Below the pieces are notes generated by a model. That model was given only the letters and a program-made list of their open reading frames with translations. It ran no database searches and was not told the DNA's origin. 54,958 nucleotides of DNA. It comes from Pirellula sp. Its GTDB lineage: Bacteria > Planctomycetota > Planctomycetia > Pirellulales > Lacipirellulaceae. The translations under genes were made by a program, and so were the position numbers. The stretch covers positions 1-54,958 of the forward strand of contig PNKX01000029.1 in NCBI GenBank assembly GCA_013822725.1. Direction: 5' to 3'. Below, in pieces: positions 43,269-50,053 of this stretch (within the stretch, counting starts at the first letter, position 1; each line of letters starts with the position of its first letter).

Positions 43269-45209
43269 CTAAGCCGCCTTGGCTTCGTGCAGCACCTGCT
43301 CCACCTTGCCGTACTCGACCCGCACCACCTTGTCGGCCAGCGACAGCGTGCTCTCGCGGTGGGTGATCATGATCAGCGTCTTGTCACTGCCGTAGTCGGA
43401 GAGCGCGTCGTGGATCAGCCGTTCGCTCTCAACATCGATCTGACTGGTCGCTTCGTCGAGGATGAGAATGTCGGCGTTCTTGAGGAACGCCCGCGCCAGC
43501 GAAATCCGTTGCCGCTGACCGCCGCTGAGTCGCTGCCCGTTCGGGCCGACGACCGTCTGGTACCCGTCGGCAAACCCTGAGATGAACTCGTGGGCACGTG
43601 CGAGTTCCGCCGCGGCGATCACTTCGGCCTCGGTCGCATCCCAGCGACCGTAGCGAATGTTATGGAGGATCGTCTCGTTGAAAAGTTCGGTCTGCTGCGT
43701 CACCAGGGCGATCTTCTGGCGGACCGTGCTGAGCGACAAATCGCGCAGCGAGACGCCGTCGATCAGCACGTCGCCCTGCTGCGGATCGTAGAACCGGCAC
43801 AGCAGGTTAATGAGCGTGCTCTTGCCGCCGCCGTTCGGGCCGACGATCGCCAAGTGCTCGCCGCGCTTGACGGTGAGATTCACCTGGGCGAGGGCCTGAT
43901 GCGAACCGTCGTAGCTAAAGTCGACGTTGCGGAATTCGACTTGCTTGTGATCGGACGGGAGCGATTTCGGCGTCGCCGGTTCGACCAGCCCCGACTGCAG
44001 ATCGAGCATCGGATAGAGCAAGTTGGAAGCGGCCATGCCCGTGTTGAGGCCGGTGATGACGCCCGACAATTTTCGCAGTGGATCGGCCGCGGCAATCAAC
44101 GCCGCGAAGAAGACGGTAATGATCGCCGGCTCAAACGGCGTGTTTGTCATCGGAATGCCGAAGATCGACGTCGCCCGGAAGATGACCAGGTACGACGAGA
44201 CGCACAGTCCCGTGCAGAGCATCCCCATGCCGAGCAACTCGGTGATCGGGCTCGACAGCGCGTTGTAAAACGCCGCCCACATGGCCGTCCGCTTGATCTG
44301 CCCAGTCGCCTGGTGGAATCGCTTCCGCTCGAAATCTTCCATCGAATAGGCTTGCACCGTGTGGAGCCCGTTAAAGACTTCCAGCATGATGTGATGAAAG
44401 CCGAGCGAACGATCAAGCACCCGATAGGAAAGCGCGCGAATACGGCGATTCAAGTGAAGCATGAGAAACGCGGCCAGCGGGGCGCACAACAGCGACGCCA
44501 GCGTCAGGCGCCACGAAATGAAAGCCGCCAGCATCAGACAAAAGACGATCCGCAGCGGCTCCGTAATGGCGCCCCCGTAGAACGCGGTGATGCCCTGCGC
44601 CAGCATGTCGGTCGTATGCGTAATGTGAGCGGTGAAGCCGCTAATCCCCTGCGAGTTGAATTTGGGGCGATCTAGTGCCAGGGCCTTATTGAAGATCCGG
44701 CTGCGTACGTCGCGGGCAATGCTCTGGGAAACATACGAGACGAGAAGTTGATTCGTCACCGCTAAGAGCTGCTTGAGAGCAGTCGCTCCGACGACGACGC
44801 AGACGACGAGCACGACTGTCGAGAACGGTTCGCTCGGCATCCAACGTTCGAAGAGAGGTTGAATCTTGCTGGCCCACCAGATCGTAAACTTCGTGTTGGT
44901 GATCTGGCGTTCCGCCTTCTCTCGCGCCGACTCCAGGGGAGGACGTTCCGCCGCTTTTGCCGTCGCGAGTTGGCGATCGAGGCCAGCAACCTCGGCGTCA
45001 TAAGACGCCAGCTCGGAAGTCGCACGATCAATTCGCTGCTGATTCCAAGTCTGCAGCGACTGTCCATTCAACGTCGTCTGAATGATGGGGAAGAGGGCGC
45101 CAATGTTCAGCGTCCAGAGCGCCGCCACCGACAACGAACAAGCCATCGCGGCGGCGATCACCATCTTGTGGCGCGATGCATCCTTCAGCGCCTGCGAAAA
45201 ATACTTCAT
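43269..45209 (-). CDS. ABC exporter, MsbA/PglK-like (permease-ATPase fusion)
   Basis: The 646-residue half-transporter has an N-terminal six-helix membrane domain and a C-terminal ATPase: Walker A GPNGGGKST (about residue 455), Q-loop VTQQTELFNETI, signature LSGGQRQR (about 560), Walker B ILDEATSQID (about 580) and the switch His in ITHRES. It would work as a homodimer, flipping a lipid or lipid-linked glycan out of the cytoplasm (inference, from the neighbouring sugar locus). Between helix 1 and helix 2 it has an unusually long, coiled-coil-like external insert (residues about 45-125). It is convergent with the sugar operon. Confidence 0.93.
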   Translation of the reverse strand: MKYFSQALKDASRHKMVIAAAMACSLSVAALWTLNIGALFPIIQTTLNGQSLQTWNQQRIDRATSELASYDAEVAGLDRQLATAKAAERPPLESAREKAERQITNTKFTIWWASKIQPLFERWMPSEPFSTVVLVVCVVVGATALKQLLAVTNQLLVSYVSQSIARDVRSRIFNKALALDRPKFNSQGISGFTAHITHTTDMLAQGITAFYGGAITEPLRIVFCLMLAAFISWRLTLASLLCAPLAAFLMLHLNRRIRALSYRVLDRSLGFHHIMLEVFNGLHTVQAYSMEDFERKRFHQATGQIKRTAMWAAFYNALSSPITELLGMGMLCTGLCVSSYLVIFRATSIFGIPMTNTPFEPAIITVFFAALIAAADPLRKLSGVITGLNTGMAASNLLYPMLDLQSGLVEPATPKSLPSDHKQVEFRNVDFSYDGSHQALAQVNLTVKRGEHLAIVGPNGGGKSTLINLLCRFYDPQQGDVLIDGVSLRDLSLSTVRQKIALVTQQTELFNETILHNIRYGRWDATEAEVIAAAELARAHEFISGFADGYQTVVGPNGQRLSGGQRQRISLARAFLKNADILILDEATSQIDVESERLIHDALSDYGSDKTLIMITHRESTLSLADKVVRVEYGKVEQVLHEAKAA

Positions 45210-45459
45210 CTCGAACGAAGGCCTCCGTGCCTAGCCATGTCCGCGAGGACAGGCGTTCGTGCTAGCAAACTGCGCACTGAGAGGAGAGAATCCCCCAAGT
45301 CGCGCGGGGGTAGCTTACCGTCGCTTGGGAGAATGTCCAAGCGCGAATTGGCTCCTCACGGCCGCTTCATGAAAGACTCATGCGCGGGGCGTCTAATCAC
45401 GCGCGAGGAGGCCTCAGGGAAGGCGAAGATTGCCGCCCAGTTTGCGCACATCGCCCTGT

Positions 45460-45488
45460 TTCGGCCACTGATTTCCCAGCACTATAAT
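45460..45488 (+). promoter_or_regulatory. sigma70-type promoter of the phospholipase gene
   Basis: TATAAT (45483-45488) is a perfect -10 box, preceded at 17 bp by TTCGGC (45460-45465), a weak -35. The leader is about 60 nt. The remainder of the gap 45210-45553 shows no gene or clear repeat. Confidence 0.5.
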
Positions 45489-45553
45489 GAGTATGGGGAC
45501 GAAGCGACCGCGCTTGTCCCGCAGCTAGCACTTCATGAACTGGACTGACCCTC

Positions 45554-48058
45554 ATGGATTCTCGACGCGACTTCATCAAGAAGGCAGCTCTCCTCTCCGG
45601 AGCTGGCATGTGGACCGCGCTCCACGGTTCGATCGAACGAGCCATGGCGATCGCCCCCGACCCCGGCAGCACGTTTCTCGACGCCGAGCATGTGGTGATC
45701 CTGATGCAGGAGAACCGCTCGTTCGACCACGCCTTCGGCACGCTCCGCGGTGTGCGGGGTTTGAGCGACCCGCGAGCGATCACGCTCCCTAACGGCAACC
45801 CCGTCTGGATCCAAACTAACGACGCCGGCGCCAGCTACGTGCCGTTTCGGTTGAACATCAAAGACACCAACGCCACCTGGATGGGGTCGCTTCCCCACTC
45901 TTGGACCGATCAGGTCGACGCTCGCCGCGGCGGGCGCTGCGATCAATGGCTGCAGGCGAAGGCGTCGGGCCACGGCGAGTACCGCGACATGCCCCTCACG
46001 ATGGGGCACTACAATCGCGACGACATTCCCTTCTACTACGCCCTGGCCGATGCTTTTACCGTTTGCGATTACAACTTCTGTTCGTCGCTGACCGGAACGA
46101 CCCCCAACCGACTTCACCTCTGGACCGGCACGGTCCGCGCCGAGCAAACGCCTAAGGCGTGGCCGAACGTGCTGAACTCCGACGTCGAGTACGACAGCGA
46201 AGCGAGTTGGAAGACTTACCCCGAGCGGCTCGAAGAGCAGGGGATCTCCTGGAAGATCTATCAGAACGAGTTAAGCCTCTCGACCGGTCTGCGCGGCGAA
46301 GCCGAGGCGTGGCTGGCGAACTTTACCGACAACCCGATTGAATGGTTCAAGCAGTACGGCGTCCGCTACTCGGCCGCCCATCAGGCGTTTCTCAAGCAAT
46401 ACGCCGAACACCTTCGCGGCGAAATCAAGTCGCTGTTGAAGAAACAGAAAAGCACGAACCTCTCCGAAGAAGAACAGCAGAAACTCGACGACGCTAGGAA
46501 ACAGCTGACTTCGGTCGAGGCTGATCGCAAGAAATGGAGCGCCGAGAAGTTCAAGAAACTCTCGCCTGAAGCCCAGGCCCTCCACCAAAAGGCGTTTACC
46601 ACCAACACCGGCGATCCCGACTATCACGATCTCGCGACGCTCGACTACGACGACAACGGAACCTCCCGCACGATGGAAGTCCCCAAGGGCGACGTTCTCC
46701 ATCAGTTCCGCGCCGACGTCGACAGCGGCAAGCTGCCGACCGTCTCGTGGCTGGTGGCGCCGGAGCGATTTTCCGATCACCCCGGCTCGGCGTGGTATGG
46801 CTCCTGGTACTTGGCCGAGACGCTGGAAATCCTGACCCGTCGCCCTGAGGTTTGGAAGAAAACCGTCTTCATTCTCACCTACGACGAGAACGACGGCTAC
46901 TTCGACCACATCCCGCCGTTTGTCCCTCCTCATCCGACCGAACCCGACAGCGGCAAGGTTTCCGACGGGATCGACGTCGCCGTTGAGTACGTCACCCGCG
47001 AGCAGGAGTTGACGCGCAAGTCGCCCGACGACGCCCGCGAGAGCCCCATCGGCCTCGGCTATCGCGTGCCGATGATCGTCGCCTCCCCCTGGAGCCGCGG
47101 CGGCGCCGTTTGTTCGGAGGTGTTCGACCACACGTCGGTGTTGCAGTTCCTCGAACGGCTGCTGGAGCATCGCACCGGCAAGCCGGTTCTCGAGACGAAC
47201 ATCAGCGAGTGGCGACGAACCGTCTGCGGTGACCTGAGTTCTGCCTTCCGCCCAGCCCCCGTTAAGGATGATGTCAAGCTGCCGTATCCAGATCGCGACG
47301 AATTTCTCGAAGGGATTCACCGCGCCCAGTTTAAGGCGCCGCCGGCCGACTTCCGTGCCCTGACGCCGGAGGAAATTGAAGCGATTCGCCGCGAGCCGAG
47401 CGCAAGCGATTTGCTCATCAAGCAAGAAGCAGGCACGCGCCCCTCGGCCCCGCTACCGTACGAGCTGGCGGTCGATGGCCACATCGACGCCGAACGCAAG
47501 GCCTTGGAGCTGTCGTTCGCGGCTGGTAACAAGCGATTCGGCGCCGAGTCGCTCGGCGCCCCTTTCGTCGCGTACGCCCGCGTCGGCGATGACCTGCTAA
47601 TTCGCAACTACGCCGTGAAGGCGGGAGACAAGCTCGCCGACGTCTGGGCGATCGACGAGTTTCCCGCTGGCCGCTACGATCTCGAAGTCCACGGGCCCAA
47701 CGGCTTCTATCGCCGATTCCAAGGCGAAGGAGTCGAGACGCCGATTGAGGTAACGCTCGGCGAGCCGACGATCTCGCCGAGTTCGCGACGTGCAGCCGGC
47801 TTCGTTGAGTTGGAACTACGAAACGTCAGCAACCGCCCGACCGCTGCCACGGTAATCGACAATGCCTACGGCTCTGCGCCGATCGAGCGCCGCCTCGCCG
47901 CCGGCGAAGCGGCGCGCGTCCCAATTGATCTGACGGCGAGCGAGCGGTGGTACGATTTGTCGGTGTTCATCGACGGCGGACAGGCGTTCGAGCGACGCTA
48001 CGCCGGCCGCGTCGAGACGGGCGAGTGGGGCGGCAGCGATCCGGCTCTAGGTTCGTAA
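45554..48058 (+). CDS. phosphocholine-specific phospholipase C, Tat-exported
   Basis: The 834-residue enzyme cleaves phosphatidylcholine-type lipids outside the cytoplasm. It starts with a twin-arginine signal (SRRDFIKKAALLSGAGMW). The phosphoesterase domain has HVVILMQENRSFDHAFGTL, the CDYNFCSSLTGTTPNRLHLWTG segment, ILTYDENDGYFDHIPPF and VPMIVASPWSRGG, as in non-haemolytic PLC (TIGR03396 type). Two C-terminal DUF756 domains follow (about residues 640-735 and 745-825). A coiled-coil Lys/Glu-rich insert near residues 285-350 (LLKKQKSTNLSEEEQQKLDD) is unusual. The -10 box at 45483 gives a short leader. Its role in planctomycetes is unclear; phosphate scavenging is possible. Confidence 0.93.
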   Translation: MDSRRDFIKKAALLSGAGMWTALHGSIERAMAIAPDPGSTFLDAEHVVILMQENRSFDHAFGTLRGVRGLSDPRAITLPNGNPVWIQTNDAGASYVPFRLNIKDTNATWMGSLPHSWTDQVDARRGGRCDQWLQAKASGHGEYRDMPLTMGHYNRDDIPFYYALADAFTVCDYNFCSSLTGTTPNRLHLWTGTVRAEQTPKAWPNVLNSDVEYDSEASWKTYPERLEEQGISWKIYQNELSLSTGLRGEAEAWLANFTDNPIEWFKQYGVRYSAAHQAFLKQYAEHLRGEIKSLLKKQKSTNLSEEEQQKLDDARKQLTSVEADRKKWSAEKFKKLSPEAQALHQKAFTTNTGDPDYHDLATLDYDDNGTSRTMEVPKGDVLHQFRADVDSGKLPTVSWLVAPERFSDHPGSAWYGSWYLAETLEILTRRPEVWKKTVFILTYDENDGYFDHIPPFVPPHPTEPDSGKVSDGIDVAVEYVTREQELTRKSPDDARESPIGLGYRVPMIVASPWSRGGAVCSEVFDHTSVLQFLERLLEHRTGKPVLETNISEWRRTVCGDLSSAFRPAPVKDDVKLPYPDRDEFLEGIHRAQFKAPPADFRALTPEEIEAIRREPSASDLLIKQEAGTRPSAPLPYELAVDGHIDAERKALELSFAAGNKRFGAESLGAPFVAYARVGDDLLIRNYAVKAGDKLADVWAIDEFPAGRYDLEVHGPNGFYRRFQGEGVETPIEVTLGEPTISPSSRRAAGFVELELRNVSNRPTAATVIDNAYGSAPIERRLAAGEAARVPIDLTASERWYDLSVFIDGGQAFERRYAGRVETGEWGGSDPALGS

Positions 48059-48077
48059 AGCGCCATCTCGTTCTTTT

Positions 48078-48166
48078 CAGCCCCCGGCTCCGCCGGGGGG
48101 TCGGTCACCATTCCGGCCGGCGTCGTCCTGCGCAATGCTACCCCCCGGCGGAGCCAGGGGCTGCAA
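48078..48166. repeat. CAGCCCCCGGCTC palindromic repeat, copy 3
   Basis: The left arm starts CAGCCCCCGGCTCCGCCGG and the right arm ends with CCGGCGGAGCCAGGGGCTGC. It lies 20 bp after the phospholipase stop codon. Its right arm overlaps the 3' end of the convergent MFS gene, supplying that gene's last codons and stop. Confidence 0.88.
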
Positions 48167-49424
48167 GAAACGGTCGCGGCGCCCACCACGCGGCAATGCC
48201 GAGGATCAGCACCGCCGGAGCGAGCGCGTAAAACATTGCGTCGTACGACCCGGTGCGCGCGAAGCACTCGGCAAACAACAACGGCCCGGCCGCGGAGGCG
48301 AGTACCGTTAGCAATTGGGCGGCTCCTTGGATGAGCCCCAAGTGCCGACGGCCGAAGAGCTCGGGCCAGATCGCGAAGAAAACGACCGTAATCATCCCGC
48401 CGGCGGCGCCCATGAGGACGGCATTCGAAAACAGCTCCGAACGCCCCGTCACCGACGGTAGCCAGAGGAGCGACGCCCCGTAAAGCCCCATCGCGAGCGC
48501 CATTAGCCCGCGGAGCGACCATTTCCAGCCGAGCCAGCCGCCGACGAGTTGCGTCGCCAAGCCGACGAGCGTCGTGATGATCAGCGTCATGTGGTAGGTC
48601 TGCGCGTCGAAGCCGAGTTCTTTCAGGATCGACTCGTTGAAGAGGCCGATCCCTGAGACGACCAGGCCGAAGATCGACGTCGCCAGCGCGAAGATCCAGA
48701 ACGCCGGGGTCCGCAGGGCGGCGGCGAGCGAGAGGCCGGTCGCCGCCGTCGCTTGCTCTGCTTCGCCGTCCGGTACGACGCCAATGCTCTCCGGCGTGCT
48801 GCGGACCAGCAGCCACGCCAGCGGCAGGAAGCCGATCAAGAGCGCGACGCCGATTTGCTCCCAGGCTACCCGCCAGCCTTGAACCCGAACCGATTCGCCC
48901 ACCAGGCCGAACGCGATGGCGAACATCAGTCCAACCAACACCGAGTAAACGCCCATCGCAATGCTAATCCGCCGCTGAAACCATTTGCCGACGAGCGAGA
49001 TGCTGGCGACCGACAAGGCACTCTGCCCAAGGGCTCGCGTAGCGGTGATCAAGACGAACAGACCTGTCGCACTTTCCACTCGACTGATGCCGACCACGGC
49101 AAGCCCAAGGCCCAGCAAGATCGCCACTAGCACCGGCCTCGCGCCAAACCGATCGAGCCAGCGCCCGACCGGCAGACAGAAGAGCGCCCCGATCAGCGTT
49201 GCCCAGAGATTGATCTGGGCGAACTCGCTGCGGCCGATCTTGAGGTCCGCGAGCAACGGTTCCGTGATCAATCCCAAACCCTGCGTCCGCCCCGGTAGCG
49301 TGGCAAGCATCATCAGCGCCGCGGCGAAGACGTTCACCCAGCCGTAGTAGAACGGCGTCCAGCCGGCGACGCCGCTGCGCTGTCCTGACGAGATCGAGGG
49401 TCGATTGGTTGACGAAGCGGTCAT
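48138..49424 (-). CDS. MFS transporter
   Basis: The 428-residue permease has about 12 membrane helices: PFYYGWVNVFAAALMMLATLPGRTQGLGL, the loop motif GRWLDRFGARPVL (variant of the MFS A-motif), ATRALGQSALSVASISLVGKWF and a central cytoplasmic loop TPESIGVVPDGEAEQ. It resembles the oxalate/formate or monocarboxylate antiporter-like branch, but the substrate is unknown. The ATG at 49424 overlaps the stop of the preceding membrane-protein gene (ATGA). The C-terminal APGSAGG and stop are encoded by a palindromic repeat. Confidence 0.88.
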   Translation of the reverse strand: MTASSTNRPSISSGQRSGVAGWTPFYYGWVNVFAAALMMLATLPGRTQGLGLITEPLLADLKIGRSEFAQINLWATLIGALFCLPVGRWLDRFGARPVLVAILLGLGLAVVGISRVESATGLFVLITATRALGQSALSVASISLVGKWFQRRISIAMGVYSVLVGLMFAIAFGLVGESVRVQGWRVAWEQIGVALLIGFLPLAWLLVRSTPESIGVVPDGEAEQATAATGLSLAAALRTPAFWIFALATSIFGLVVSGIGLFNESILKELGFDAQTYHMTLIITTLVGLATQLVGGWLGWKWSLRGLMALAMGLYGASLLWLPSVTGRSELFSNAVLMGAAGGMITVVFFAIWPELFGRRHLGLIQGAAQLLTVLASAAGPLLFAECFARTGSYDAMFYALAPAVLILGIAAWWAPRPFLAAPGSAGG

Positions 49425-50050
49425 GCGGGGAGTTCCAGGCGGGATCGTCGAGCCACCAGCCAGACGACGGGGAGGGTGAGAAACAGCACGACGCCAGCCC
49501 AGCGGATCGGGCCCGACTCGAAGATGACCATGCCGTTGAAGACGATGAACAACATGAACAGGTGGAGCGTCCGCCCGATCCAAATGGGCCGCCGCGCGTA
49601 CCACGCGGGGGCGAGCCACCACGCGGCCACGTCGAACGCCCACCAGAGCGTGAAGAAATACGAGACGAAAATTCCTTCGCCGACGCCGCTCGCCTGGCGC
49701 GTCGTCTCGAAGGCGTGCGCGTGCGACCAATCGTGGAAGTAGTGAAACGCCATCGCGAGGTGGACCAGGAAGACGACGATCCCCCACGTCCAGCACCAGC
49801 GGGCCGCGCGGCCGAGCCTCGTCTGAGCGGCCCAATCAGTCGCCTGCAGTCGCATCATCACGCAAAGCGCCGCCGCGTACCATGCGAGCGAAAGCCGCAC
49901 CGTGTTCCGCGTGAGCGCGTCGCCGCGGTCGGGTGCCAATAGCGTTGAGAGCCCTAGCACCGCCGCCAGCAGCGCCGCGCCGCCGAGCATGAACGCCAAG
50001 TCGAGCGAACGCCTCGAACGCTCAATGGTGACCGGTGCGAACGGCTCCAT
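49421..50050 (-). CDS. polytopic membrane protein of unknown function
   Basis: The 209-residue protein has about five or six hydrophobic segments (AFMLGGAALLAAVLGLSTLLA, LAWYAAALCVMMRL, WTWGIVVFLVHLAMAFHYF, FVSYFFTLWWAFDVAAWWLA, TLHLFMLFIVFNGMVIF, AGVVLFLTLPVVWLVA). A His-rich turn HYFHDWSHAHAF lies between them. I do not recognise the family. It starts 3 bp after the TPR-OGT gene stop and overlaps the MFS start by 4 nt, so the three genes form one operon and may share one export or modification task. Confidence 0.8.
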   Translation of the reverse strand: MEPFAPVTIERSRRSLDLAFMLGGAALLAAVLGLSTLLAPDRGDALTRNTVRLSLAWYAAALCVMMRLQATDWAAQTRLGRAARWCWTWGIVVFLVHLAMAFHYFHDWSHAHAFETTRQASGVGEGIFVSYFFTLWWAFDVAAWWLAPAWYARRPIWIGRTLHLFMLFIVFNGMVIFESGPIRWAGVVLFLTLPVVWLVARRSRLELPA

Positions 50051-50053
50051 CCG

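Noticed and set aside
49425..49835. N-terminal extension of the MFS transporter
   Set aside because: It lies wholly within the upstream membrane-protein gene in another frame and is Arg-rich; the ATG at 49424 overlaps that gene's stop as ATGA.
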